NCBI GenBank assembly: GCA_902826615.1
Contig: CADEFN010000009.1
Coordinates: forward strand, 62,001-126,000
Source of the DNA: an uncultured Gemmatimonadota bacterium
Lineage (GTDB): Bacteria; Gemmatimonadota; Gemmatimonadetes; Gemmatimonadales; Gemmatimonadaceae
Direction: 5' to 3'
Length of the DNA stretch: 64,000 nt
Shown here: piece by piece, positions 1 to 11,335 of the stretch
Position numbering within the stretch: the first letter of the stretch is position 1
Layout: each line of letters begins with the position of its first letter
The notes under the pieces: generated by a model
The model's input: the letters and a program-made list of their open reading frames with translations, nothing else
The model's database searches: none
Told to the model about the DNA's origin: nothing
Made by a program: the position numbers and the translations under genes

Positions 1-1869
1 CTCCTGACCGAAACCATCGGCAGCCCGACGCCGATCGAGATTCCCTTCACACCCGAGAAGCTGATTCCGCAGGAGAACTACGTCTTCCCGATCACACCGC
101 AGCGCTGGCATTTCCGGCAGTCCATCGAGTACTCGGTGACGGCCAACTGGGCGGTGCTCGATGTGGTCTCACGTCATCGCGAGCAGTTCCTCTTCAACAT
201 CTGGAAGATGGGGCGCAACGCGATCGAGAAAGGCTCCAAGGATACCTGGACGGATTATCCGCGCCGCGTCGCCAGCGTGATGGCTGAAATCCAGAAGGCA
301 CGTGCCGGGCAGGCCAATGACAACTCCTTCATGACCACGCAGGGCGGTGGTGGAGGCGTGCAGCCGTCGCAGTACTTCGCGTCGCTCCGCAAGCCGGAGT
401 TGCGCGATCCGCGTGGTTTCATCATGCCGTCCGATCAGGGTGACTTTGGCACCGTCACCAAGTTCGTGAACGCGCTGCAAAAGGGTGGGGTCACGATCCA
501 TCGCGCGCGCACCGCGTTCAGCGCGGGTGGCCGCAACTATCCGGCTGGCTCGTATGTGGTGAAGACCGCACAGCCCTTCCGCGCGCATGTCATGGACATG
601 TTCGAGCCGCAGGACTACCCCAACGATCTGCAGTATCCCGGGGGGCCGCCCAAGGCGCCGTACGACAACGCCGGCTACACCCTGGCGTACCAGATGGGCG
701 TGAAGTTCGACCGGATGCTGGACGGCTTCGAGTGTCCCTGTGAAGAAGTGAAGGGGATGGCCACACCGCCCGCCGGGCGTGTCACGGCCGGTGCTGCCGG
801 CTGGCTCGTCGATCACTCCTTCAACGACGCCTTTGTCGCGGTCAACCGTGTGATGAAGGCCGGGGGCGAGGTGAGCTGGCTCAAGGGAGCCACGACGGCG
901 GGTGGCAAACAGTACGCTGCTGGCGCCTGGTTCATTGCCAACAAGGCCGGAGCGAAGGGCATCGTCGACAAGATTGCCGCCGAGCAGGGCGTGAACTTCG
1001 ATGGCGTGGCGAGCCGGCCGCAGGGCGACGCCCTCCGCATGAAGAACGTGCGTGTCGGACTCTGGGATCAGTACGGCGGCAGCATGCCGAGTGGCTGGAT
1101 GCGCTGGATCTTCGAGCAGTTTGACTTCCCGAATGTGCGCCAGGTGTTTGCGCAGGAACTCGATGCGGGCAACCTGAACACGAAGTTCGATGTGCTGGTG
1201 TTTGCCGACGGTGGCATTCCCGAGAGCGATCGCGCTGCCGGTGGCGGTTTTGGTGGGCGTCAGCCGCAACCCGAGGACATTCCCGAGGAGTTTCGCGCCA
1301 CCCTTGGCCGCGTCACCATCGCGAAGACGGTTCCGCAGCTCAAGAAGTTCATGGAAGATGGAGGCACGGTCATCACGATCGGTGGATCGAGCGCGCTGGC
1401 TGAGCATCTCAACCTGCCCGTGCACAATCATCTGGTGGAGCGCACGCAAACCGGCGCAGACCGCGCCATTCCGCGCGAGAAGCTCTTTGTGCCCGGCTCA
1501 GTACTCGACGCGGCGGTGGACAACACACACCCGCTGGCACATGGCCTCGGCAAACGCGTTGATCTCTTCTTCGATTCGTCGCCGGTCTTCCGTCTCGGGG
1601 CCGACGCCGCCATGAAGGGTGTCACTCCGGTGGCCTGGTTCGATTCGCCAGCACCGCTCCGCTCGGGCTGGGCGTGGGGTCAGGGATACCTCAATGGCGG
1701 TGTCGCCGTCGCCGAGGCGCAGGTGGGGAAGGGGAAGCTCTTCCTCCTGGGTCCGGAAGTGGCTAACCGTGCACAGCCGCATGCCACGTTCAAGTTTCTC
1801 TTCAACGGGATCTACTACGGACCGGCATCTGCCGGCGCCGCTGCGGGCATCGTTGGTATGGACCGCTAG
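1..1869 (+). CDS. M14-family zinc carboxypeptidase, C-terminal part (5' end lies outside the window)
   Basis: The reading frame is open from base 1, so the gene starts upstream and only its last 622 residues are visible. The opening residues LLTETIGSPTP resemble the segment after the catalytic domain in secreted M14-like peptidases of environmental bacteria. The rest would be the C-terminal accessory region: two similar 'G-Y/AG-(S/A)-(Y/W)-V/FI' stretches and a class-I-glutamine-amidotransferase-like fold beginning near VGLWDQYGGSMPSGW and containing FDVLVFADGGIP. The zinc ligands are not in view. It is probably exported and degrades peptides outside the cytoplasm, like the M28 gene 76 bases downstream. 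The family call rests on memory of domain architecture. A GTG at 136 is only an internal codon of this frame. Confidence 0.6.
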   Translation, partial: LLTETIGSPTPIEIPFTPEKLIPQENYVFPITPQRWHFRQSIEYSVTANWAVLDVVSRHREQFLFNIWKMGRNAIEKGSKDTWTDYPRRVASVMAEIQKARAGQANDNSFMTTQGGGGGVQPSQYFASLRKPELRDPRGFIMPSDQGDFGTVTKFVNALQKGGVTIHRARTAFSAGGRNYPAGSYVVKTAQPFRAHVMDMFEPQDYPNDLQYPGGPPKAPYDNAGYTLAYQMGVKFDRMLDGFECPCEEVKGMATPPAGRVTAGAAGWLVDHSFNDAFVAVNRVMKAGGEVSWLKGATTAGGKQYAAGAWFIANKAGAKGIVDKIAAEQGVNFDGVASRPQGDALRMKNVRVGLWDQYGGSMPSGWMRWIFEQFDFPNVRQVFAQELDAGNLNTKFDVLVFADGGIPESDRAAGGGFGGRQPQPEDIPEEFRATLGRVTIAKTVPQLKKFMEDGGTVITIGGSSALAEHLNLPVHNHLVERTQTGADRAIPREKLFVPGSVLDAAVDNTHPLAHGLGKRVDLFFDSSPVFRLGADAAMKGVTPVAWFDSPAPLRSGWAWGQGYLNGGVAVAEAQVGKGKLFLLGPEVANRAQPHATFKFLFNGIYYGPASAGAAAGIVGMDR

Positions 1870-1945
1870 GGTGTGCCCGAGGGGCCGGCGTCAGCGCCGG
1901 TCCCTCTCCCCGCCTTCACTCCCTCATCTGCCTGGAGTTTGTGTC

Positions 1946-3535
1946 ATGATGCGTCGTGTTGCGGCGGCCGCCCTGGTGTGGGCCGCCCCGCTTGCTGCCC
2001 AGTCGTATGCCACCCCGGACCCCGTCATTCGCAGGATCTTCGAGGAGGGCATGGGCCAGTCACAGGCCGGCCGCCTGCTGCAGGTGCTCAGTCACTCGAT
2101 CGGCACGCGCCTCACCGCCTCGCCGGGACATAAACGCGGCAACGAGTGGCTGGCCGCCAGCTATACCTCGTGGGGCATCGAGGCAAAGAACGAGCAGTAT
2201 GGCACATGGAAGTCGTGGCGACGCGGGGTGACGCACATCGACATGATCGCTCCCCGTGTCCGATCGCTGGAAGGAACCATGCTCGCCTGGAGCGCCGGGA
2301 CCGGCGGCAGGGACGTCGAGGGGGATGTTGTGATCCTTCCCGATGTGGCCGACTCGGCTGCCTTTGCCGCGTGGCTCCCGCAGGCGCGCGGGAAGTTCGT
2401 CCTCATTTCCATGTTGCAGCCGACCTGCCGCCCCGATGACAACTGGGAGCGGTTTGCCACTGCGGAGTCGTTTGCACGAATGAAGGCCGAGCGGGCCGAG
2501 GCAACCGCGGCATGGAATCGCCGCATCCAGAAGACGGGTCTCGGGGTCGGGCTGGGAACAGGCTCGTTAGGTGTGCGACTCGAAGCGGCCGGCGCCGCCG
2601 GGGTGGTGGCCTCGCGCTGGTCCAACGGATGGGGCGTGCAGAAGGTGTTCGATGCGCAGACCACACGGGTGCCGTCGGTGGACATCAGCTGCGAGGACTA
2701 CGGCCTGCTCTATCGGCTGGCCGCGCAGAATCAGGGCCCGAAACTCCGCGTCAAGGCCGATGCAGAGTTCCTGGGTGAACTGCCAGTCTTCAACACGATC
2801 GCCCGCATTCCTGGCAGCACCAAGCCGGGGGAGTACGTGATGTTGTCGGCGCACTTCGACTCGTGGGACGGAGGGAGCGGCACGACCGACAACGGCACCG
2901 GGACCATCGTGATGATGGAGGCGCTGCGGATTCTCAAGAAGCACTATCCCAACCCCAAACGCACGATCCTTGTAGGGCACTGGGGTGGAGAAGAGCAGGG
3001 GCTCAACGGATCACGCGGCTATGCGAGTGATCATCCCGAGGTGGTGAAGGGGCTGCAGGCGCTGTTCAATCAGGACAACGGCACCGGGCGCATCATCAAC
3101 TTCTCGGCGAGTGGGCTCACCACGGCGAGCGGCAATCTGGCGCGCTGGATGGCGGCAATCCCTGCGGAACTCACCCGCGGCATCACGCTCAACTTCCCGG
3201 GGAGTCCCTCGGGCGGTGGCTCCGACAACGCCTCCTTCATCTGCAGTGGGGCACCAGCCTTCGGGCTCGGCGCGCTCGACTGGTCGTATAGTCAATACAC
3301 CTGGCACACGCAGCGCGACACGTACGACAAGGTGGTGCTCGACGACCTGAAGAACAACGCCACGCTCACGGCCCTGCTCACCTACCTGGCGAGTGAAGAT
3401 CCGGAGCTGCTGTCGCGTGACCGGCGCGTGTTTGATCGTGGCCCAGCGGCAAGCAGTGGTGGCGGCTTCCAGCAGGCCACGTCATGGCCGGTCTGCCGCG
3501 ACGCGCTCCGGGACTCGAAGGGGTACGTTCGTTAG
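1946..3535 (+). CDS. secreted M28-family aminopeptidase
   Basis: 529-residue protein starting at ATG 1946 with a signal peptide (MMRRVAAAALVWAAPLAAQ). The C-terminal half has the M28 zinc-peptidase core: the HFD motif in LSAHFDSWDGG, the bridging aspartate in TTDNGTG, the catalytic EE pair in WGGEEQGLNGS, and a late histidine in YTWHTQRDTYD. A protease-associated-like insert lies between the signal and the catalytic domain. Members remove N-terminal residues from peptides in the periplasm or outside the cell. It follows the M14-like gene on the same strand, so the two may form a peptide-scavenging operon. The stop codon TAG is embedded in a CGTTAGG motif, and a GC-rich hairpin follows 14 bases later. 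Confidence 0.9.
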   Translation: MMRRVAAAALVWAAPLAAQSYATPDPVIRRIFEEGMGQSQAGRLLQVLSHSIGTRLTASPGHKRGNEWLAASYTSWGIEAKNEQYGTWKSWRRGVTHIDMIAPRVRSLEGTMLAWSAGTGGRDVEGDVVILPDVADSAAFAAWLPQARGKFVLISMLQPTCRPDDNWERFATAESFARMKAERAEATAAWNRRIQKTGLGVGLGTGSLGVRLEAAGAAGVVASRWSNGWGVQKVFDAQTTRVPSVDISCEDYGLLYRLAAQNQGPKLRVKADAEFLGELPVFNTIARIPGSTKPGEYVMLSAHFDSWDGGSGTTDNGTGTIVMMEALRILKKHYPNPKRTILVGHWGGEEQGLNGSRGYASDHPEVVKGLQALFNQDNGTGRIINFSASGLTTASGNLARWMAAIPAELTRGITLNFPGSPSGGGSDNASFICSGAPAFGLGALDWSYSQYTWHTQRDTYDKVVLDDLKNNATLTALLTYLASEDPELLSRDRRVFDRGPAASSGGGFQQATSWPVCRDALRDSKGYVR

Positions 3536-3548
3536 GCCCAGCGGCGCG

Positions 3549-3572
3549 GGCCGGACCGATACGGGTCCGGCC
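3549..3572 (+). terminator. GC-rich hairpin after the M28 gene
   Basis: A perfect 9-bp stem (GGCCGGACC at 3549-3557, GGTCCGGCC at 3564-3572) encloses a 6-nt loop, 14 bases after the M28 stop. There is no T-run after it, so it is not a classical intrinsic terminator. It could end or stabilise the transcript. Confidence 0.45.
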
Positions 3573-3658
3573 GCTATCCGCTGAGGTGGAGCAGGGCCCC
3601 CTCACGCACGCGCGGTTCAGCGAAGTACCCTTGTCGCTCTCTCAACTCTCACGTTTCC

Positions 3659-4735
3659 GTGCTCAACCTGTTCGACTTTGAAGCGGCGGCGAGCCGTCTG
3701 GTGGAGTCCTCGGCCTGGGGATACCAGACCGGTGGGGCCAATGACGAAATCACGCTGCGCGAGAACCGACGCGCCTGGGACGACATCGCCATTCGCTACC
3801 GGACCATGGTGGATGTGCGCACCCGCGTGTTGTCCACGACGGTGCTCGGCTCACCGGTGAGCATGCCAATTCTCGTGGCGCCGACGGCCATGCAGAAACT
3901 GGCTCATCCCGATGGCGAGTGCGGGATGGCGCAGGCAGCGGCTGCGGCCGGCACCCTCATGATCGTGAGTACCACGGCCACCACGGGGCTGGCGGAGGTG
4001 CAGGCGGCCACGCCGGCGCCGAAGTGGTTTCAGGTCTACATCTATCAGGGGCGTGAGTACACCCGCGAGCTGGTGCGCCGGGCCGCCGCGGTGGGCTACA
4101 AGGCGCTGGTGCTCACCGTCGATGCACCCACGTTAGGCAGGCGCGAACGTGACATCCGGAGCGGCTTCACCCTGCCGCCCGGACTCCACATTGCCAACGC
4201 CGATCATGTGGGGATGGATGTGGTGCCCACCGCCACCGCCGATGCGTCGGGGCTCATGCATCACTTTCGCGGGTTGCACGACCCCTCCTTGTCGCCGCGC
4301 GACATCGAATGGCTGCGCGACCTGTCGGGACTCCCGGTGCTGGTGAAAGGCATTGTGCGTGGCGATGATGCCGTGCGGGCTGTGGAGCATGGGGCGAGCG
4401 GCATTGTGGTGTCGAATCATGGCGGACGGCAGCTGGATACCTCGATTGCCACCGCCCGCTGCCTCCGCGAAGTGGTGACCGCCGTGGATGGACGCGCGGA
4501 GGTGTATGTCGATGGCGGGATCCGCCGTGGCACCGACGTCCTCAAGGCGCTCGCGTTAGGCGCGCGGGCCGTGCTCCTCGGCCGGCCCCCGGTGTGGGGG
4601 CTGGCGGTGGGTGGGGCGCAGGGGGCACAGCAGGTGCTGGAACTGCTTCGCGACGAACTGGACCTGGCCATGGCGCTCGCAGGTTGCCCGACCATCGAGA
4701 GTATCACCCCTGACCTCGTGGCCCTTCCCGGCTAA
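3659..4735 (+). CDS. FMN-dependent L-2-hydroxy-acid oxidase/dehydrogenase
   Basis: 358-residue cytoplasmic TIM-barrel flavoprotein of the lactate/glycolate oxidase family; it would oxidise an (S)-2-hydroxy acid to the 2-oxo acid. The family signature SNHGGRQ, carrying the catalytic histidine and the substrate arginine, lies near residues 252-258. The FMN phosphate-binding part follows as VYVDGGIRRGTDVLKALALGA and LLGRP. An N-terminal PILVAPTAMQKLAHPDGE segment also fits. The start is GTG 3659; no clear Shine-Dalgarno sequence precedes it and no closer ATG fits. Length is normal. The substrate cannot be read from sequence: lactate, glycolate, mandelate or another hydroxy acid are all possible. 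Confidence 0.88.
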   Translation: MLNLFDFEAAASRLVESSAWGYQTGGANDEITLRENRRAWDDIAIRYRTMVDVRTRVLSTTVLGSPVSMPILVAPTAMQKLAHPDGECGMAQAAAAAGTLMIVSTTATTGLAEVQAATPAPKWFQVYIYQGREYTRELVRRAAAVGYKALVLTVDAPTLGRRERDIRSGFTLPPGLHIANADHVGMDVVPTATADASGLMHHFRGLHDPSLSPRDIEWLRDLSGLPVLVKGIVRGDDAVRAVEHGASGIVVSNHGGRQLDTSIATARCLREVVTAVDGRAEVYVDGGIRRGTDVLKALALGARAVLLGRPPVWGLAVGGAQGAQQVLELLRDELDLAMALAGCPTIESITPDLVALPG

Positions 4736-4764
4736 TTTCCCTATCCCCTCTCACCGGCAGCATC

Positions 4765-5243
4765 ATGCGCCTCCCTCGTCCGACCCTCGTCTTCCTCGCA
4801 GCGCTGCTCTTTACGGGCTGCTTCCCCAATAACGCCGTTGAACCTACGAGCCCCGCCGTGACACTCGAAGCACAAACCTGGGCCTCATCGCTCGGCATCG
4901 GCCTTTCGGCGATGACCAAACTCCCCTCGGGCATCTATATCCTTGACCAGGCCGCCGGGACTGGCGCCACCCTCGCCGGCACGCCGACCGTGCGCGTCTA
5001 CTACACGGGCTACCTGGCCAACGGCACCCGCTTTGATGGCAATGCCGGTTCGGGCACGCCGGCAGTCTTCCCGCTCGCCAACCTCATTCAGGGATGGCAG
5101 ATCGGCATGCAGGGGATGAAGGTGGGTGGCAAGCGCCGTCTGCTCCTCCCCAGCCAGTACGGCTATGGCGCACAGGGGAGCCCGCCCGTGATCCCCGGCA
5201 ACGCGAATCTCGTCTTCGATATCGAGCTCGTCGGAATCAATTG

Positions 5244-5244
<1 letters not shown>
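4765..5244 (+). CDS. FKBP-type peptidyl-prolyl isomerase lipoprotein
   Basis: 159 residues. The N-terminus is a lipoprotein signal with lipobox LFTGC, so the protein is probably membrane-anchored in the periplasm. Residues from about 60 to the end are one FKBP domain (VRVYYTGYLANGTRFD, then IQGWQIGMQGMKVGGKRRL, then YGYGAQGSPPVIPGNANLVF), which catalyses proline cis-trans isomerisation during folding of exported proteins. The stop TGA overlaps the ATG of the acetoacetyl-CoA synthetase gene by one base (TGATG), so translation of the two may be coupled although their functions differ. Confidence 0.92.
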
Positions 5245-7258
<2,014 letters not shown>

Positions 7259-7262
<4 letters not shown>

Positions 7263-8953
7263 CGACCGATGCGGCGCTGCCCGGATGCGGGCAAGAGGGG
7301 TGGTTGCTCCACCAGTTCGCGTATCCGCTCCACCAGGCGATCCATGAGGGTGCGGAGTTCCTTCTCCTTGCTCTTGGCCACGCGATGCACGATGAACCGC
7401 GAGGCACCGTAGGCAAGGAGCGCCACCCCGCCGAATGCGGGGGCTGCGATGAGCGCGGTTTTGGTCACCCCCATTATGACACCGAAGGAAGCACCGCCAA
7501 CGCCGCCCCCGACGCCACCGGTGATGCCGCCAATGATGCCCCCCGCCACTTGCTTGAAGTCCTCGAATGCGCGGATGGTTGTGCGCCCGTTTCGCGAGGT
7601 GACGTACACCTGCATCCGGCGCGGCATGCCGTTCGCGGTCGTGGGGGCCGCAGTGAACTCCACGGTGCCCCGGCGGTTGGAGACCGTGCCAAACTCCCCG
7701 ACGCTGCGGCGCAACTCGTCAGAGATTTCATCGAGTCCGGCGTCATCGAGCTCACCAGGAATCACGGCTTCGAACTCGAGCCGGGTGCGCGATCCGATCC
7801 ACGGGTTCGTCGGTTCATTCATCACCGGGCCGGGGCGTACGAAGCTCGACCCGGGCGAACCCGGCAGACGTTCGGCGAGTGCCTTGTCCACATACTTCTG
7901 GTCGATGCCGGCCCCGGCCGCCGCTGAGCGCACATCGTCAAGCTGAAATCCGCTCGTCAGCGTCGCCGGCTGCGGCGTGCTGGTGCGGACCGCAGGGGGC
8001 GGCACCACCTGTCCAGTCATCTCCTGCAGCAGCGCCGCACGTTCCCACACCGCCTGGGCTTCCGTGTGCGAGAGTATTGCCGGTGGTGCAGGGGGCTGTG
8101 CTTCATCGAGACGCCCGGTCGCACGCCCCAGCGCCGAAGCAAGCAGGGCCGCATTGCTGAAGCGTGCGCGCGGGTTCTTCTGTAGCAGCTGATCGATGAC
8201 GTCGGCAAGGGCAACTGGCACCCGAGGGGCCACGGAGCGAATGGGCGGCGCCGGCCGAGTGACATGCGCCACCAGTACCGCAGACGCGGCCTCATGCTCG
8301 AAGGGAAATCGGCCCGTGAGCATGAAGAAACCAAGAACACCTAACGCGTACAGATCGCTGCGGCCATCGAGGGCATCACCCGAGACGAGTTCGGGGCTCA
8401 TGTAGTGCACCGAGCCGAGCACCGTGCCAGTTGCCGTCATGGGTGCCGCTTCCACCAGTCGGGCGATGCCGAAGTCGGTGACCATGGCTCGGTCCTGCGC
8501 CGGATCGAGCAGGATGTTCTCGGCCTTGATGTCCCGATGGATGACTCCCCGTTCGTGGGCATAACTGAGCGCTGCCGCTACATCCTGCAGGACTGCAATG
8601 CTCTCGGCGGGGCTGAACACTCCAGCATCACGCACGCGCTGCGCCACCGAGCGACCTTCCACCAGGCCCATCACGAAGTAGACAACGTCTTCCACTTCGG
8701 CCGCGTGGTGGATCGGCACGATGTTGGGGTGCGACAGGGAGGCGGCGGTTCGTGCCTCGCGCAGAAAGCGCTCCCGAATGATCGGGTCCGACGAGAGATG
8801 CGCCGGGAGTGTCTTGATCGCGACGGCGCGATCCAGCCGAAGGTCCCTGGCCCGAACCACGACCCCCATACCCCCTCGACCCACCTCCGACTCCACGCGA
8901 TAATGCGCGCCAACGAGTTGGCCGAGCCGGACTACTTCGGGGGACGAGGTCAT
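7259..8953 (-). CDS. Ser/Thr protein kinase with a C-terminal accessory region
   Basis: 564-residue Hanks-type kinase. The glycine loop GRGGMGVV is at residues 25-32, the ATP lysine K47 in VAIKTL, the catalytic loop HRDIKAEN at 139-146, the DFG at 160-162, and the activation-segment end is GSVHYMSPE. After the kinase domain comes a Pro/Ala-rich linker, then a region with QLDDVRSAAAGAGIDQKYVDKAL, a domain with LEFEAVIPGELDDAGLDEI, and a glycine-rich hydrophobic stretch (GGIIGGITGGVGGGVGG, then AAPAFGGVALLAYGAS) that probably inserts into or contacts the membrane. The last residues are charged. The accessory part matches no domain I can name. It follows lysR on the same strand with a 54-base gap and converges on aacS. 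Confidence 0.9.
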
Positions 8954-9007
8954 GGCCGAAAGTTAGGGGATCTCACGGGGAGACACGGAGTGCCCTCTCT
9001 ACGGCGG

Positions 9008-9940
9008 TCAGCGTTGTCGTGATTCGATAACGCCACGGGTGCGGCGCGTTGCCGACGCCAGGCGGGCGATCTCGAGGAAGGAGCGGACCACAGGGCTGTT
9101 GTTGTCCACACGCCAGGCGGCGTCGATGCGTGTTTCGGCTTGCGGACCGTCGATGGGGAAATACTTCACTCCTCGCCAGCCAATCTGCCGCACCGATTCG
9201 GGAATGATGGTGACGCCCATTTCGGCTTCGACAAGGGATACCGTGGTATACAGTTCGCGGCTGACCTGACGCACGCGGGGGGTAAATCCCGCGGCGGCAC
9301 AGAGGGCCACAACCTGCGCGTGCAGCCCAGGCGCGACGTCGCTCGGGAAAAGCACGAAGTCTTCATGCGCCAGGTCGGCGACGACCACCTGCCGGCGCTG
9401 CGAGAGTGGATGGCCCTTGCTGAGCGCGATGACAAACTGCTCCCGCATGACCGTCTCCATGCGAAGGGAGGGATCGGGAGGCGGTTCGCGCAGAAAGCCG
9501 ACCTCGATCTCCCCGGTCCGCAGCGCGACGAGCTGTGACCCCGTCGGGAGCTCACGCAGCTCGAGATGGACCCCCGGGAAGAGCTCCCGAAAGCGCCGAA
9601 TGATCTGCGGCAGCGCCAGAAACATCACGGACGCGGCGAAGGCCACGGTCAGTGAACCGGTCTGTCCCTGGGCAACCCGCCGGGCGGCCGCGGCGGTGGA
9701 TTCGACGTCTGCGAGAATGCGCCGTGCATCGCTGAGGAAGAGCTCGCCCGCCGGAGTGAGCTCAACCCGGCGCTTGGTTCGCTCGAGGAGCGACACCCCG
9801 ACAAAGGCCTCGAGTCGCTGGATCTGTTGACTGAGCGGGGGCTGTGCAATGCCCAGTCGTCGGGCGGCGCGGCCGAAGTGGAGCTCGTCGGCGACGGCGA
9901 CAAAGTAGCGAAGGTGGCGGAGTTCGAAGCCTGGATTCAT
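9008..9940 (-). CDS. LysR-family transcriptional regulator
   Basis: 310 residues. The N-terminal winged helix-turn-helix is typical (LRHLRYFVAVADELHFGRAARRL, then QPPLSQQIQRLE, then LLERTKRRVELTPAGE). A type-2 periplasmic-binding-protein-like effector domain follows (SLTVAFAASVMFLALPQIIRRF). The gene is divergent from hppD, the arrangement in which LysR proteins usually control the neighbour and themselves. A palindrome of the LysR-box type (9966-9980) lies between them. The likely target is therefore the hppD-hmgA tyrosine degradation unit; the effector could be a pathway intermediate. That assignment is inference. Confidence 0.92.
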   Translation of the reverse strand: MNPGFELRHLRYFVAVADELHFGRAARRLGIAQPPLSQQIQRLEAFVGVSLLERTKRRVELTPAGELFLSDARRILADVESTAAAARRVAQGQTGSLTVAFAASVMFLALPQIIRRFRELFPGVHLELRELPTGSQLVALRTGEIEVGFLREPPPDPSLRMETVMREQFVIALSKGHPLSQRRQVVVADLAHEDFVLFPSDVAPGLHAQVVALCAAAGFTPRVRQVSRELYTTVSLVEAEMGVTIIPESVRQIGWRGVKYFPIDGPQAETRIDAAWRVDNNSPVVRSFLEIARLASATRRTRGVIESRQR

Positions 9941-9965
9941 ATCGACGAGATATCACAGCGATTCC

Positions 9966-9980
9966 GTCAATATATTTGAC
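9966..9980. promoter_or_regulatory. putative LysR operator between lysR and hppD
   Basis: GTCAA-TATAT-TTGAC is a dyad with perfect 5-bp arms. It contains the T-N11-A core expected of a LysR-type box and lies in an AT-rich island within a GC-rich intergenic region. It is 26 bases upstream of the lysR start and 74 bases upstream of hppD, as expected for a shared regulatory site. Confidence 0.6.
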
Positions 9981-10006
9981 ACGGCATTCGTCGCCATGCG
10001 TTTATT
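9976..10006 (+). promoter_or_regulatory. candidate sigma-70-like promoter for hppD
   Basis: TTGACA at 9976-9981 matches the -35 consensus exactly and overlaps the right arm of the putative LysR site. An AT-rich TTTATT at 10001-10006 could be the -10 element, with a 19-base spacer that is slightly long. Transcription would start around 10013, leaving a leader of about 40 bases with the Shine-Dalgarno AGGGAG at 10043-10048. Confidence 0.35.
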
Positions 10007-10053
10007 GAGCACACTCGGCGCCGCAGGCGCCCCGCATCCCCCAGGGAGTCAAC

Positions 10054-11181
10054 ATGACCGCTACCTCGATCGCCGCCAGCCCCGAGACGGCGCATGACAC
10101 CTTTCCGATCAATGGGACCGATTACATCGAGTTCTATGTCGGCAATGCCAAGCAGTCTTCCCACTACTACCGCACCGCCTGGGGTTATGAGCTGGTGGGA
10201 TATCGCGGACCAGAAACGGGGGTTCGTGACCGGGCCAGCTATCTCCTGGTGCAGGACAAGATTCGCCTGGTCCTGACGACCCCAATGGGTCCCGAAGGTC
10301 CCATTGCCGATCACATCCGCACCCATGGTGACGGTGTGCGCGATCTCGCGTTCTGGGTGGACGATGCACGCGACGCCTATGCGAAGGCCATCGAACGCGG
10401 CGCCGTGTCGGCTGGTGAGCCGACCGTCATGCGCGACGACCAGGGCGAGGTGGTGATCGCCGCCATTCGGACCTATGGCGACACGATCCATTCCATCGTC
10501 GAACGCCGCAACTATCGGGGGCTCTTCCTTCCCGGGTTTGTCCCGGTCACGTCTGACTACAAGCCGGCACCGGTTGGACTCAAGTACGTCGATCACTGCG
10601 TGGGGAATGTCGAACTGGGCAAGATGAATCACTGGGTCGAGTTCTACTCGCGAGTGCTCGGCTTCTTCAACCTGCTGACCTTCGACGACAAGGACATCTC
10701 CACCGAGTATTCGGCGCTGATGTCGAAGGTGATGTCGAACGGCAACGGACGCATCAAGTTCCCGATCAACGAACCCGCCAGCGGCAAGAAGAAGTCGCAG
10801 ATCGAGGAGTATCTCGACTTCTATCGTGGCCCGGGCGTGCAGCACGTGGCCATCGCGACGGACGACATTGTCGGGACCGTGCGCGAGTTGCGTTCGCGTG
10901 GTGTGGAGTTTCTGCGCACGCCTGCCACGTACTACGACGAGGTGTTTACCCGGGTGGGTGCCATTGACGAAGATGCCGGCGCCCTGCGAGAACTCGGCAT
11001 CCTCATCGATCGCGACGACGAAGGGTACCTGCTGCAGATCTTTACCAAGCCCGTCGAGGACCGGCCGACGCTGTTTTACGAGATCATTCAGCGCAAGGGC
11101 GCGAAGGGATTCGGCAAAGGCAACTTCAAGGCGCTGTTCGAGTCGATCGAGCGTGAGCAGGCGGCGCGAGGGAACCTTTAG
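10054..11181 (+). CDS. hppD: 4-hydroxyphenylpyruvate dioxygenase
   Basis: 375-residue vicinal-oxygen-chelate enzyme converting 4-hydroxyphenylpyruvate to homogentisate, the second step of tyrosine catabolism. The iron ligands are visible as H181 (YVDHCVGN), H264 (GVQHVAIAT) and E343 (LFYEIIQR), and the C-terminal [19 protein letters not shown] is the conserved helix that closes the active site. Length is typical. The start ATG is 5 bases after an AGGGAG Shine-Dalgarno. hmgA follows on the same strand after a 154-base gap filled with inverted nonamer arrays. Regulation by the divergent LysR protein is likely. Confidence 0.97.
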   Translation: MTATSIAASPETAHDTFPINGTDYIEFYVGNAKQSSHYYRTAWGYELVGYRGPETGVRDRASYLLVQDKIRLVLTTPMGPEGPIADHIRTHGDGVRDLAFWVDDARDAYAKAIERGAVSAGEPTVMRDDQGEVVIAAIRTYGDTIHSIVERRNYRGLFLPGFVPVTSDYKPAPVGLKYVDHCVGNVELGKMNHWVEFYSRVLGFFNLLTFDDKDISTEYSALMSKVMSNGNGRIKFPINEPASGKKKSQIEEYLDFYRGPGVQHVAIATDDIVGTVRELRSRGVEFLRTPATYYDEVFTRVGAIDEDAGALRELGILIDRDDEGYLLQIFTKPVEDRPTLFYEIIQRKGAKGFGKGNFKALFESIEREQAARGNL

Positions 11182-11184
11182 ACC

Positions 11185-11220
11185 GGAGCACGGGAGGCAC
11201 GAGAAGCACGGGAAGCACGG
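11185..11220 (+). repeat. nonamer tandem array, 3' side of hppD
   Basis: Four consecutive 9-mers begin three bases after the hppD stop: GGAGCACGG, GAGGCACGA, GAAGCACGG, GAAGCACGG (consensus GARGCACGR). The part from 11188 to 11220 is complementary to 11289-11322 with about three mismatches, so the transcript can form a long hairpin with a 68-base loop. Confidence 0.85.
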
Positions 11221-11281
11221 CCGCATCTTTGACAGTGCTACCCAACCCGTGCTTCGCCCCCCTCCCGCGCTCCGCCAACAA

Positions 11282-11335
11282 AGTGCTTCGCGTGCTTCTC
11301 GTGCTTCTCGTGCCTCCCATGCTTCCGGTTCTTCC
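11282..11335 (-). repeat. inverted nonamer array ending at the hmgA start codon
   Basis: Six 9-base units in the opposite orientation (AGTGCTTCG, CGTGCTTCT twice, CGTGCCTCC, CATGCTTCC, GGTTCTTCC) run directly up to the hmgA ATG at 11336. They can pair with the array after hppD or with the one after hmgA (12527-12580). A normal ribosome-binding site is not visible here. Confidence 0.85.
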
